Shown here one piece after another: positions 43,615-51,921 of a stretch of 64,000 nt of DNA. A program made the translations under genes and the position numbers. This DNA is from Oscillospiraceae bacterium (GTDB taxonomy: Bacteria > Bacillota > Clostridia > Oscillospirales > Oscillospiraceae): NCBI GenBank assembly GCA_902775355.1, contig CACYLY010000012.1, positions 1 to 64,000 of the forward strand, given 5' to 3'. The notes under the pieces are model-generated. The model saw nothing but the letters and a program-made list of their open reading frames with translations. It was not told where the DNA came from and did no database searches. Every line of letters begins with the position of its first letter. Within the stretch, counting starts at the first letter, position 1.

Positions 43615-44133
43615 TTATGATTGTTTTTCCATTTCTCTTTTGCGCTCCGCCGCTTTCAAAAGGAGGAAGAGCAGCAGCGCCATCATCAGGATGCCGAACA
43701 GGACGCCGGCAGAATCCAGAAGCACATCGCTCAAGGCCGCCTCTCTGCCGCTGACCAGCTTTTGATGCAGCTCGTCGGAGGCGGCATAGGCCGTACCGAT
43801 CAGCTGAGACACGAGCTTGGGGAAACGGAGGCCCGCCCGCCTTTTGACCGTCCAGACATGGAGCATCAGCGTGAAGCCCAGAACGCCGTATTCGATGAAG
43901 TGTGCGGTTTTTCGTACGATATGAGAGATCGTGTCTTTGAGCCTGATCTGCTCTGCTGCATCCATTGTATCAAAATCGGGGTAGATATGCTCTATGATCC
44001 ACTGGACATAAGTCCCGCTGGTCTGTGATGAGGTCTCGCCCTTCTGGGCTGAGAAAGAAAAGATCACCGCCATGATCGCCAGCACAGGCAGCAGCGTGAG
44101 CCAAACGGCATGTCTCGAAATAAATTGCTTCAT
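43615..44133 (-). CDS. VanZ family membrane protein
   Basis: A 172-aa protein with four predicted helices: one near 10-28, and others around HIVRKTAHFIEYGVLGF, LIGTAYAASDELHQ, and the C-terminal ILMMALLLFLLL. These blocks are the VanZ signature. VanZ-like proteins modify teicoplanin sensitivity in enterococci; the role of the chromosomal versions is not clear. Good GAGG site. Confidence 0.92.
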   Translation of the reverse strand: MKQFISRHAVWLTLLPVLAIMAVIFSFSAQKGETSSQTSGTYVQWIIEHIYPDFDTMDAAEQIRLKDTISHIVRKTAHFIEYGVLGFTLMLHVWTVKRRAGLRFPKLVSQLIGTAYAASDELHQKLVSGREAALSDVLLDSAGVLFGILMMALLLFLLLKAAERKREMEKQS

Positions 44134-44153
44134 TGTCTCATCCTCTTATGCAG

Positions 44154-44190
44154 ACGTCCCTCCTGCCGGTAAGGCGGGAGGGACGTTTTG
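44154..44190. terminator. strong hairpin upstream of the VanZ gene
   Basis: ACGTCCCTCCTGCC pairs with GGCGGGAGGGACGT around GGTAA. The T run is on the plus strand, although the neighbouring genes are on the minus strand, so its role as terminator of the 70-aa gene is uncertain. Confidence 0.45.
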
Positions 44191-44246
44191 CGGTCTCTGT
44201 TCCTCCCGCCCGGGTCAGAGACGGGACAGGAGCCAGACTTTTGGGC

Positions 44247-44459
44247 TCAGCGTTTCCGCGCAGCCTTCCGTTTTGCCTTGGACAGGGCGTTCAGGCTCTT
44301 TCCGGCGCAGATCGCAACAAAAGCCACAGCAGCTGCGATGAGCAGCTTCTTGGCAAGCTCTTCGTTCTCTTCCCCGAGAACAAGGCGCACAAGGCCTTTC
44401 AGGCCTGCGAACAGCAGCGCAAAGATACGTTTGACCAGATTCAGGATCGTTTCTTTCAT
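44247..44459 (-). CDS. small membrane protein, 70 aa, unknown
   Basis: A 70-aa protein. An amphipathic N-terminal helix (KRIFALLFAGLKGLVRLVL) is followed by one membrane helix (LLIAAAVAFVAICAG) and a very basic C-terminus (SKAKRKAARKR). I chose the ATG at 44459 because AGGAGG is placed right before it; a longer frame starts 13 codons upstream. It has its own promoter at 44526-44554. No family recognised. Confidence 0.7.
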   Translation of the reverse strand: MKETILNLVKRIFALLFAGLKGLVRLVLGEENEELAKKLLIAAAVAFVAICAGKSLNALSKAKRKAARKR

Positions 44460-44525
44460 AGCTTCCTCCTGTTTTTCATCGTTAAGGGACATCAGCAATG
44501 CCTTTCACATCATTTTGCCAAATTT

Positions 44526-44554
44526 ATGATAATCCAAGACCGGGAAGAAGTCAA
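44526..44554 (-). promoter_or_regulatory. promoter of the 70-aa membrane protein gene
   Basis: TTGACT (44549-44554), 17-base spacer, TATCAT (44526-44531) on the minus strand. Confidence 0.6.
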
Positions 44555-44610
44555 GCCCTCCCCTGCTCCATCTTCTGAACTTGTTTTTACACTCTTGCCA
44601 ACAGAATCGT

Positions 44611-44645
44611 AAAAACCCTCCTGTTGTATGTCACAACAGGAGGGT
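44611..44645 (-). terminator. terminator downstream of yebC
   Basis: ACCCTCCTGTTG pairs with CAACAGGAGGGT; on the minus strand a T run follows. It is about 105 bases after the yebC stop; nothing else is seen in between. Confidence 0.8.
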
Positions 44646-44752
44646 CAAGGTATGTCATCGTTAAAACGAGGGTCTGCGCAACTGCTTTCCTATTCCTCCT
44701 GGAATCGTTCCGAAAACACGTCAAACCGATTGATTTTCGAAACGAAAAGCCA

Positions 44753-45493
44753 TTACTCCGCGTCTTCCCAGTTGTGCCAGACGTTCTGCACGTCGTCGAA
44801 ATCCTCGAACATGTCCAGCATCTTCTGCATGTTCTTGGCATCGTCCTCGTTGGTGATCTTGATATAACCGTTCTGGGGCAGCATCTCTACCTGGGCCTCC
44901 AGCAGCTTGTAACCCTTCTCGGTGAGCGCTTCGGCCACGGCGGCCACCGCGTCCTCGGCGGTATAGACGGTCATGGTCTCCCCTTCCGCCTCGAAATCGT
45001 CCGCTCCGGCGTCCAGCGCGTCCATCATCACGGTATCCTCGTCCAGCTCCTCGTCCTCATTGTCGATGACGATAACGCCCTTTCTGTCAAAGGACCAGCT
45101 GACGCAGCCGGAAGCGCCCATATTTCCGCCGTACTTGTCGAAGTAGTGGCGGATCTCGCCGGCGGTGCGGTTGCGGTTGTCGGTCATGGTCTCGACAATG
45201 ACGGCGACGCCCTGGGGACCATAGCCTTCGTAGGTGATCTTCTCGTAATTCTCGGTATTGCCCGCGCCCAGCGCCTTGTCGATGGTGCGCTTGATATTGT
45301 CATTGGGCATGTTGGCAGCCTTGGCCTTGGCGATCACGGCGGCCAGCTTGGAGTTGGAGCGGGGATCTCCGCCGCCGCCCTCCTTCACCGCCACGATCAT
45401 CTCGCGGGCGATCTTGGTAAAGGCCTGGGCACGCTTGGCATCAGCCGCGCCCTTGGTTTTCTGTATATTGTGCCATTTGGAATGTCCGGACAT
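44753..45493 (-). CDS. yebC: YebC/PmpR family protein
   Basis: A 246-aa cytoplasmic protein starting MSGHSKWHNIQ, the fixed family start. Members act as transcription regulators or, as shown for some, in translation of difficult (proline-rich) sequences. Middle block GPQGVAVIVETMTDNRNRT is diagnostic. The ATG at 45493 follows AGAGGAG. Single gene. Confidence 0.97.
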   Translation of the reverse strand: MSGHSKWHNIQKTKGAADAKRAQAFTKIAREMIVAVKEGGGGDPRSNSKLAAVIAKAKAANMPNDNIKRTIDKALGAGNTENYEKITYEGYGPQGVAVIVETMTDNRNRTAGEIRHYFDKYGGNMGASGCVSWSFDRKGVIVIDNEDEELDEDTVMMDALDAGADDFEAEGETMTVYTAEDAVAAVAEALTEKGYKLLEAQVEMLPQNGYIKITNEDDAKNMQKMLDMFEDFDDVQNVWHNWEDAE

Positions 45494-45531
45494 AGGATTC
45501 AGCTCCTCTTGTGTAAAATTCAACATCGGTC

Positions 45532-45560
45532 ATTTTATCACAAGAGAAGCTGTATGGCAA
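45532..45560 (-). promoter_or_regulatory. promoter of yebC
   Basis: TTGCCA (45555-45560), 17-base spacer, TAAAAT (45532-45537) on the minus strand. Confidence 0.65.
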
Positions 45561-45584
45561 GTATTTATTCTGCGTAAATAACGA

Positions 45585-47066
45585 CTATTCCGCCGGAATC
45601 AGCAAGATTTCTCCAGGCTCGGGATTGCAGGCTTCGATCAGCTCCAGGCTGGAATGATACGCCTTTGCCAGGTCCCAGAGCGTTTCGCCCCTGTTTATCA
45701 CCAGGCTCAGAGCCGGCATTGCGGAAGGATCCCAGGCGTCCTCCTCGTCCAGCTCCAGCGCGCTCAGGGTTTCCAGCTTCTCCGTCTCTTCCAGCTCCCA
45801 GAGCAATTCCGCCCGGCAGGACAGGTTCAGCTTCCCGTTTTCCGTCCGGAAATCATAGGAAACGATCTCCTGCCTGATCGGTCGGGCAGCCGCAGGCAGC
45901 GCGTCTCCCTCCAGACGGAGGCTCCGATGCAGCGTGTCCAGCGAACCGTCCACGCGCCGGACCAGCAAATCCAGCGAAAGCGTCAGTTCCGTCTTTTCCC
46001 GGTCCCAAGTCAGAGGCCCCAGGAAGGGCTCTGCCGCAAGAAGCGTCTGCAGGTCCTCCGGCATGGACAAGCTCTCTTCTCCGCGCAGAAGCAGTCTCTC
46101 GCGCTTAAGAGAGCGCAGGATCGTCCTGTCTTCCATCAGCGGTTCCGAATGCATCCTGCTGCAGTATCCGTCGCTGGCATAGCACATGTCTTGTTTTTGG
46201 TAGATCCGCAGCTGCAGTACGCCGTGGATCTCCGCGTCCAGGCTGCGCTCCCCGGCCATCCCCTCCATCCATTCCAAATAGACAGAACTGGGCTCGGCCT
46301 GAACAAGGATGTCCCCTTCTCCTTCGTCATCCAGATCAAGAAGCTGTGAAAACGGGATGCGAAAGCTGCAGGTGACCGGGAGCTCCGTTGCGTTCAGGCC
46401 CCAGATCTGCAATTCCAGCTCCCCTTTCACGATACACCGGGGGCCGAGTCTTTCTCCGCTGAGCTCGACAAAGCGCAGCCGTTCCCCCGCGATGCTCCGC
46501 GGCGTCTGATCCTCCTCTCCCATGGACAGCCGCTCCCTGACCGTGAAGGTCTTTTCCCTTACCTGCCGCAGGATCAGCGTCTCCCTGCTCTCCCTCCGCA
46601 GGTGTATCTGTGCCGGCGCATCCGCGGCAAGCGCGCTGTCCAGCAGGGCCTTGCCCTTGCAGAAGCTCTCGATCACCGTCTGCACTTCAAAGCTGACGCC
46701 GATTTTCCTCGGGTTCAGGAGGCGGCCCTCCAGGGCGGACAGCTGCCAGGAGATCTGCGGGAGCGCCTCCGTCTCCACGTTTTCCAGCTCAAGACGCATT
46801 TCAAATGCTCTGCCGATCCGCAGCGTTTCCGTTTTACCGCTCTCCGTCAGATAGAGAACGCTGGCCCAAAGCTCTCCGGCAAAGCTGCAGCTATGTTCCG
46901 TGGGCTCTTTTCCTTTCAGAAGGACGCCGCCCTGGGCCCAGACCAGACATTTGGCGTCTTCCCGGCTGTCCGGGATCACCGCCTCCGCGCTGTACTGCTC
47001 TCGTTTGACGATGGGCTCCGCCTCGACCCAGACCGGAGCTTCCGTTTGCGTGAGTTTCATTTTCAT
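45585..47066 (-). CDS. SPOCS (DUF3794) and LysM domain protein, probable spore protein
   Basis: A 493-aa protein with repeated SPOCS/DUF3794-type beta-rich segments through most of its length, and a C-terminal LysM domain (about 445-490, INRGETLWDLAKAYH ... NPEPGEILLIPA) that binds peptidoglycan. This arrangement is common in clostridial spore envelope proteins. It has no signal peptide, which fits mother-cell synthesis. The gene starts 34 bases after the spoVM stop codon, so it is probably in the same sigma-E transcript. The ATG at 47066 follows AAAGGGGAAG; a second ATG lies two codons later. Confidence 0.85.
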   Translation of the reverse strand: MKMKLTQTEAPVWVEAEPIVKREQYSAEAVIPDSREDAKCLVWAQGGVLLKGKEPTEHSCSFAGELWASVLYLTESGKTETLRIGRAFEMRLELENVETEALPQISWQLSALEGRLLNPRKIGVSFEVQTVIESFCKGKALLDSALAADAPAQIHLRRESRETLILRQVREKTFTVRERLSMGEEDQTPRSIAGERLRFVELSGERLGPRCIVKGELELQIWGLNATELPVTCSFRIPFSQLLDLDDEGEGDILVQAEPSSVYLEWMEGMAGERSLDAEIHGVLQLRIYQKQDMCYASDGYCSRMHSEPLMEDRTILRSLKRERLLLRGEESLSMPEDLQTLLAAEPFLGPLTWDREKTELTLSLDLLVRRVDGSLDTLHRSLRLEGDALPAAARPIRQEIVSYDFRTENGKLNLSCRAELLWELEETEKLETLSALELDEEDAWDPSAMPALSLVINRGETLWDLAKAYHSSLELIEACNPEPGEILLIPAE

Positions 47067-47100
47067 GGACTTCCCCTTTTTCATTCAAATCGCAGGATGC

Positions 47101-47175
47101 TTACTCTTCTCCGCAGCGCAGCAGGCGCAGCAGAGCGGAGAGCCAGCGCGGCAGCCGAATTACATAAATTTTCAT
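47101..47175 (-). CDS. spoVM: stage V sporulation protein M (SpoVM)
   Basis: A 24-aa amphipathic peptide (MKIYVIRLPRWLSALLRLLR, then CGEE). It matches the SpoVM pattern MKxYxIxLPxxL with the curvature-sensing Pro at position 9 and Ile at 6; B. subtilis SpoVM has 26 residues. SpoVM inserts into the convex forespore membrane and anchors SpoIVA (35809-37287). AAAGGA lies 9 bases before the ATG. The position downstream of prpC-prkC-rsgA is as in Bacillus. It is too short for ordinary gene callers. Confidence 0.9.
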   Translation of the reverse strand: MKIYVIRLPRWLSALLRLLRCGEE

Positions 47176-47195
47176 TTTGCAGCGTCCTTTCCGCG

Positions 47196-47351
47196 CTATA
47201 CGCAGCAGCGCAGATACCAGATTCCGAGACCGATCAGGCCGGCAGCCAGGAAAAACCACCAGAATTCAGCCGGCAGAACCAGTGCCAGCAGGATAAAGAT
47301 TCCCGCCCCGATGGCGGCAAAGCCCCACAGTCCGCAACGTCCTCTTCGCAC
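47196..47351 (-). CDS. 51-aa membrane protein, first gene of the spoVM operon
   Basis: A small protein with a GTG start at 47351 behind GGGGGG. Two hydrophobic segments (GFAAIGAGIFILLALVLPA and FFLAAGLIGLGIWYL) are joined by EFWW; both ends carry Cys and Arg residues (MRRGRCG; LRCCV). This looks like a two-helix hairpin in a membrane. It is 20 bases upstream of spoVM and 28-35 bases behind a sigma-E-like promoter, so it should be made in the mother cell. I do not recognise a named family. A longer frame from 47450 has no good start. Confidence 0.7.
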   Translation of the reverse strand: MRRGRCGLWGFAAIGAGIFILLALVLPAEFWWFFLAAGLIGLGIWYLRCCV

Positions 47352-47385
47352 AGCAAACCGCCCCCCGCACTCGGTATTTCCATAC

Positions 47386-47415
47386 ACGATATGCGCGGAG
47401 CGGTTTGAATATGAA
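47386..47415 (-). promoter_or_regulatory. sigma-E type promoter of the spoVM operon
   Basis: TTCATATT (47408-47415; consensus GTCATATT), 14-base spacer, CATATCGT (47386-47393; consensus CATACANT) on the minus strand. This is the best sigma-E-like match in the window and agrees with mother-cell expression of spoVM. Confidence 0.6.
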
Positions 47416-47439
47416 TGTAGGAAAACAGGCTGCGCGGGC

Positions 47440-47465
47440 AAAGGCGGCAAAAGCTGCCGCCGTTC
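47440..47465 (-). terminator. weak hairpin after rsgA
   Basis: GGCGGCA/TGCCGCC on the minus strand followed by TTTG. It may separate the prpC-prkC-rsgA transcript from the spoVM operon. Confidence 0.4.
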
Positions 47466-47498
47466 TGCGCAGCTGTCGCCCGACGGGAGCTTTCTGTT

Positions 47499-48383
47499 TT
47501 ATTCCTTCAGTTCCCAGGATTTTTGTTGGGCGCTGAGCTCATAGAGGCGCAGGTAGGAGCGGTATCTGTTTTCGTCGATGGCGCCGGCGGAGACCGCCTC
47601 CCGGACGGCGCAGTCCGGTTCCCGGCGATGGCTGCAGTCCTGAAAACGGCAGTTTCCCAGATAGGGGGAAAACTCAGGAAAATCGTACTGCAGCTGTTCC
47701 TTGGGAATGGGCTTCATCATCTCCAGTTCGAAGGAGGCGAAGCCGGGCGTGTCCGCTATGTATGTGTTTTCCTCCAGGCGAAAGAGCTCCACATGCCGGG
47801 TCGTGTGCTTGCCGCGGCCCAGCTTTTCGCTGACCTGGGCGGTAGGCACGGAGACGCCGGGCAGCAGCCTGTTCAAAAGGCTGGATTTTCCCACGCCGGA
47901 GTTGCCCGTAAAGGCGCTAATCTTGCCGCGCAGAAGGCTCCGCAGCGCTTCGATCCCATCGCCGGTCTGAGCGCTGGTTGCGACTACGGGAAAACCGGCG
48001 CGCCCGTAGATCCGGCGCAGCTGTTCTCCTCTGTCCAGATCTGTCTTGTTCACGCAGACGATCAACTCGCAGTCCGCCTCCGCGGCGATGACGGAAACCC
48101 GATCGATCAGGAAGGGATCCGTAATCGGGTTCACGTTAGCCGCCACGAAAACCAGCGCGTCCACATTGGCCACCGCCGGGCGGACAAACCAGTTTCGCCG
48201 CTCCGCCACCCGGTCGACCCGAGCGCCGCCGGCGCCGTCCGGGGAGCAGAACACCCGGTCCCCTACCAGCGGGGAGGTCCCGTCCAGCCGGAACTTGCCC
48301 CTGGCCTTGCAGGAGAGCAGCTCGTCGCCTGCCTGCACGTAGTAAAAGCCGCTGAGGGCCTTGATAATAACGCCTTCCGTCAT
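47499..48383 (-). CDS. rsgA: ribosome small-subunit-dependent GTPase RsgA (CpgA)
   Basis: A 294-aa circularly permuted GTPase that aids 30S subunit maturation. OB domain (1-65), then G4 (VNKTDL), G1 (GNSGVGKSSLLN), G3 (DTPGF), and the zinc motif with Cys and His residues (GNCRFQDCSHRREPDCAV). It overlaps prkC by four bases. PrkC is known to phosphorylate CpgA in Bacillus, which agrees with the gene order. Confidence 0.97.
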   Translation of the reverse strand: MTEGVIIKALSGFYYVQAGDELLSCKARGKFRLDGTSPLVGDRVFCSPDGAGGARVDRVAERRNWFVRPAVANVDALVFVAANVNPITDPFLIDRVSVIAAEADCELIVCVNKTDLDRGEQLRRIYGRAGFPVVATSAQTGDGIEALRSLLRGKISAFTGNSGVGKSSLLNRLLPGVSVPTAQVSEKLGRGKHTTRHVELFRLEENTYIADTPGFASFELEMMKPIPKEQLQYDFPEFSPYLGNCRFQDCSHRREPDCAVREAVSAGAIDENRYRSYLRLYELSAQQKSWELKE

Positions 48384-50092
48384 CCTTCCTCCGGTCCTGT
48401 GGAGACCCGCAAAATGATCTTGCTGTGTGCGGGAAGCAGATTATAGCTGTCTTCGCTCTGGCCGATCACGGTCCCCACAGGGAGATCGCTGGTCACGTAT
48501 TCCGAGCCGCCGTAGCTGAGCTCGTTTTGTTCGATCTTCTCGATGGCGGCCACCTCGGACAGGCCTACCAGGTTCGGGATCGAGACGTATTCGATCTCCG
48601 GGCCCGCGCTGACCGTCAGATAGACCCAGTCGCCCTTCTCCAGCGGCGTTCCGGCCGCCGGGGTCATGTCGATGACATAGTTGCGCGGGACAGAATCCGA
48701 TATCTCATCGATGATCTCCACATAATAGCCGGAGACACGCAGAATGGCCGTGGCCTCGCGATAATCCATGTTGTAGACGTTCGGGACCTGGACCACGCCC
48801 GTGCTCACGTAGAGCCGCACCGGCGTGCCGCCCTTCTTCAGACTGACCCGGGTGCCGGAATTGGGATCCTGCCGCTCCACGGTATAATCCGAGGGATCGA
48901 ATTCCTCTGTGCCGCTGGAATTCAGATAAATGATCTCAAAAGAGAACACCGAGTTTTGCGGATCCTTCAGGATCGCATCCACGGACATGCCCTGAAAATT
49001 CGGCATCATCATGTGGCCGGAGCTTCGATCCTCCGTCCCCTTGTCCGGAAAATAGTCCTTGAAGAAAAACTGCAGCAGGAACACGAACAGGCCCAGGATC
49101 ACCAGCAGGACGCCGAAGGTGCCGGAGAGAAAGGTGACTCTTGCCGATCTTTTTCTGCGTCGCCGATACTTCTCCTTGGACATTTCGCTGATGGAGCGCA
49201 CGGGAACGACCGAAGGCGTTTCCAGGGAATCGGCTTCGGCCTCGTCCTCTTGCTGGGTTTGGGTCACGGCAAAATGGTCCAGATCCCGGATCAGCTCTTC
49301 TGCGGTCTGATAACGGGCCTGGATCTCCGGGTTCATGGCCTTGAGAATGATGTGCTCCAGCTCAGGCGGCAGATCCGCCACCAGCTGGGAGGGAGGAACG
49401 GGCGCCGTGTTCAGGTGCTTCACCGCGATCTCTCCCACCGTATCACCGGTATAGGGCTTCTGTCCGGTGAGCATCTCGTACATTACGACGCCAAGAGAAT
49501 ACAGGTCGCTGCGGCCGTCGGGACTCTCCCCGCGGATCTGCTCCGGAGCGATATAGTGAATGGAGCCGACGGCGGTCCCTTGCTCCTCGCTGATCTCGTT
49601 TTCGAGAGCGGCAATGCCGAAATCGCCGACCTTCAGGGTCCCGTCCCGCAGCAGCATCATATTCTGGGGCTTGATGTCCCGGTGGACCACGCCTTTGGAA
49701 TGGGCGTGGGCCAGAGCCCGGGCGATCTGCTTGGCAAAGTACACCGCCTCCCGCCAGGGGATGGGCCCTTTGCGCTTCATATACTGCTTCAGCGTGATCC
49801 CGTCCACCAGCTCCATGACGATATACTCGATCTCGGTGCTGTGACTCACATCATAAACCGCGACGATGTTGGGGCTGGACAGCATGGCGACTGCGTGGGA
49901 TTCCGCAAAGAAGCGCTGGCGGAATTCCTCCTGCTGTGCCATTTCCGGCCGCATGATCTTCACGGCGACATAGCGGTTCAGGCGCCGGTCCAGAGCCTTG
50001 TAAACGACCGCCATGCCGCCCTCTCCGATGATCTCGGTGAGCTCGTAGCGATCCTCCAGCACAAGGTTATTGGGATTTTGCTTGCTTTCCAT
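48380..50092 (-). CDS. prkC: Ser/Thr protein kinase with PASTA domains
   Basis: A 570-aa membrane kinase of the PrkC/Stk1 type. Cytoplasmic kinase domain (about 11-270) with GEGGMAVVYKA, the VAVKIM lysine, VVHRDIKPQN and VGDFGIA; a basic juxtamembrane segment; one membrane helix (about 325-347); and three extracellular PASTA repeats starting near MPNFQG, VPNVYN and IPNLVG. PASTA domains sense muropeptides or lipid II, and in Bacillus trigger spore germination. Co-transcribed with its phosphatase prpC and with rsgA. Confidence 0.96.
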   Translation of the reverse strand: MESKQNPNNLVLEDRYELTEIIGEGGMAVVYKALDRRLNRYVAVKIMRPEMAQQEEFRQRFFAESHAVAMLSSPNIVAVYDVSHSTEIEYIVMELVDGITLKQYMKRKGPIPWREAVYFAKQIARALAHAHSKGVVHRDIKPQNMMLLRDGTLKVGDFGIAALENEISEEQGTAVGSIHYIAPEQIRGESPDGRSDLYSLGVVMYEMLTGQKPYTGDTVGEIAVKHLNTAPVPPSQLVADLPPELEHIILKAMNPEIQARYQTAEELIRDLDHFAVTQTQQEDEAEADSLETPSVVPVRSISEMSKEKYRRRRKRSARVTFLSGTFGVLLVILGLFVFLLQFFFKDYFPDKGTEDRSSGHMMMPNFQGMSVDAILKDPQNSVFSFEIIYLNSSGTEEFDPSDYTVERQDPNSGTRVSLKKGGTPVRLYVSTGVVQVPNVYNMDYREATAILRVSGYYVEIIDEISDSVPRNYVIDMTPAAGTPLEKGDWVYLTVSAGPEIEYVSIPNLVGLSEVAAIEKIEQNELSYGGSEYVTSDLPVGTVIGQSEDSYNLLPAHSKIILRVSTGPEEG

Positions 50093-50111
50093 ATGTTCCT
50101 ACCTCATAGGG

Positions 50112-50858
50112 TCATCTTGCTGCGACTACGACCGTCACATTGTCCTTGGCTCCGCGTTCCAGCGCCAGCTCCATCAGGCGGCGGCAGAGCGCTTCCGGAT
50201 CGCCGTGTTCTTTGGCCTCCGCAAGCATCTCTTCGTCACGGATCTCATTGCTCAATCCGTCCGAGCAAAGCAGGAGCAGGTCGCCAAAACCAAGCCGGAA
50301 GGAAAAGTAGTCGGGGTCTGTCTCGGCCTCCGTGCCCAGGGCGCGGGTGATCACGTTTTTCCTGGGATGATCTCTGGCTTCTTCCGGCGTGATGGCGCCG
50401 AAACGCACCAGCTCCGCAACCAGAGAATGATCCTGAGAGATCTGACGGATCACGTCCTTCTTCGGCTGCAGCAGATAGGCGCGGCTGTCCCCCACGTTGA
50501 TAATATACCCATTTCCGTTGTCTTTGATCACTCCGCCCACCAGGGTGGTTCCCATTCCATGGAACTCCTCGCTGAAGCGGGAGTATTCATAGACGACGCC
50601 GTTGGTCTCGACGCAGGAGGACTGCAGGATCTGGCGATAATTCGGCCTTTTCCCCTTGCAGGCGCAGAGCTTTTCAAAAACCTTGCCCACAAAGGCCTTG
50701 TTGCACAACGCGCTGGCTACTTCCCCCGCGCTGGCACCGCCCATCCCGTCGCACAGGGAGGCGATCAGACAATTCTGATCCGGGCAGAGCTCCAGCAGGA
50801 AGCAATCCTGATTCTCGGCTCTGACTTTTCCCTTGTCCGTAAGACCAAAACTTTTCAT
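50112..50858 (-). CDS. prpC: PP2C-type protein phosphatase
   Basis: A 248-aa Mn/Mg-dependent Ser/Thr phosphatase that reverses PrkC phosphorylation. Motifs: TDKGKVRAENQD near the start, LCDGMGGASAGEVAS (metal Asp), VGDSRAYLL, LLCSDGLSNEI, and AKDNVTVVV at the end. The ATG at 50858 follows GGAGTGAGG. Nineteen bases from prkC. Confidence 0.95.
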   Translation of the reverse strand: MKSFGLTDKGKVRAENQDCFLLELCPDQNCLIASLCDGMGGASAGEVASALCNKAFVGKVFEKLCACKGKRPNYRQILQSSCVETNGVVYEYSRFSEEFHGMGTTLVGGVIKDNGNGYIINVGDSRAYLLQPKKDVIRQISQDHSLVAELVRFGAITPEEARDHPRKNVITRALGTEAETDPDYFSFRLGFGDLLLLCSDGLSNEIRDEEMLAEAKEHGDPEALCRRLMELALERGAKDNVTVVVAAR

Positions 50859-50865
50859 ACTTGCC

Positions 50866-51921
50866 TCACTCCACCGTTTCCGGTCTGGGATTCTTCTCGT
50901 TCTGCATCTTTCGCCGAAGCTGGCCGCAGGAAGCGTCCACATCGCTGCCCAGTCTTCTGCGCACCGTTACGTTCACGCCCTCATCCTCCAGGATCTTGAT
51001 GAAGGCCTTCATATGTCCCGAGGTCGAAGGACGGAACTGCCGTTCTTCCACATGGTTCAGCGGGATCAGGTTTACATGAGCCGAAAGGCTCCTGGCTTCT
51101 CTGGCAAGAAGCCTTGCGTGTTTTTCCGTATCGTTCACGCCGTCGATCATGGCGTATTCAAAGGAGATGCGTCTGCCCGTGCGTTCGTAGTAACGGCGGC
51201 AGGCTTCCATCAGCTTCTGTACTCCCCTGCCCCGGTTTGCAGGCATGAGCTTGGAACGCGTCTCATCGTCCGGCGCGTGAAGAGATACGGACAGTGTCAG
51301 CTGCAGATCCCGTTGGGCCAGATCGTCAAAACGCTCGATCAGCCCGCAGGTGGACAGGGAGATGTGACGCATTCCGATATTCATCCCCTCCGGATGATTC
51401 ACCAGCTCCAGGAAACGCATCACGTTGTTAAAATTGTCCAGCGGTTCGCCGATGCCCATGAGTACGATATTCGATATCACAAGCCCTGAATCCAGCTGGG
51501 AAAAGAGCACCTCGTCCAGGATCTCCGAAGGCTCCAGGCAGCGGACCAGGCCGCCGATGGTGGAAGCGCAGAAGGCGCAGCCCTGGCGGCAGCCGACCTG
51601 AGAAGAGACGCAGGCCGTGTTGCCGTGCTTGTACTGCATGACCACCGTTTCCACCGCGTTCCCGTCAGCCAGTTCCCATAGATACTTGATGGTCCCGTCC
51701 AGTTGAGATACCTGCTTTCGGAGGACCTGGGGATGATAGAGCTCGTAGTTCTCTTTCAGCTTCTCCCGCAGCGACTTCGGCAGGTTGCTCATCTGATCGA
51801 AATCCCGCACGCCCCGATGGAGCCAGGAAAAGATCTGTTTCGCCCGGAACTTTGGCTCGCCCAGGCTCTCCAGCTCCTGCTCCAATTCCGCGGGCAGCAG
51901 GGAAAGAATGTCCTTTTTCAT
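50866..51921 (-). CDS. rlmN: dual-specificity RNA methyltransferase RlmN
   Basis: A 351-aa radical SAM enzyme that methylates C2 of A2503 in 23S rRNA and A37 in tRNA. The cluster motif CRQGCAFC (CxxxCxxC) lies near residue 117, and the Cys needed for the covalent intermediate is in the late block. LMGIGEPLDNFNNV is also typical. It overlaps rsmB by four bases. Confidence 0.97.
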   Translation of the reverse strand: MKKDILSLLPAELEQELESLGEPKFRAKQIFSWLHRGVRDFDQMSNLPKSLREKLKENYELYHPQVLRKQVSQLDGTIKYLWELADGNAVETVVMQYKHGNTACVSSQVGCRQGCAFCASTIGGLVRCLEPSEILDEVLFSQLDSGLVISNIVLMGIGEPLDNFNNVMRFLELVNHPEGMNIGMRHISLSTCGLIERFDDLAQRDLQLTLSVSLHAPDDETRSKLMPANRGRGVQKLMEACRRYYERTGRRISFEYAMIDGVNDTEKHARLLAREARSLSAHVNLIPLNHVEERQFRPSTSGHMKAFIKILEDEGVNVTVRRRLGSDVDASCGQLRRKMQNEKNPRPETVE

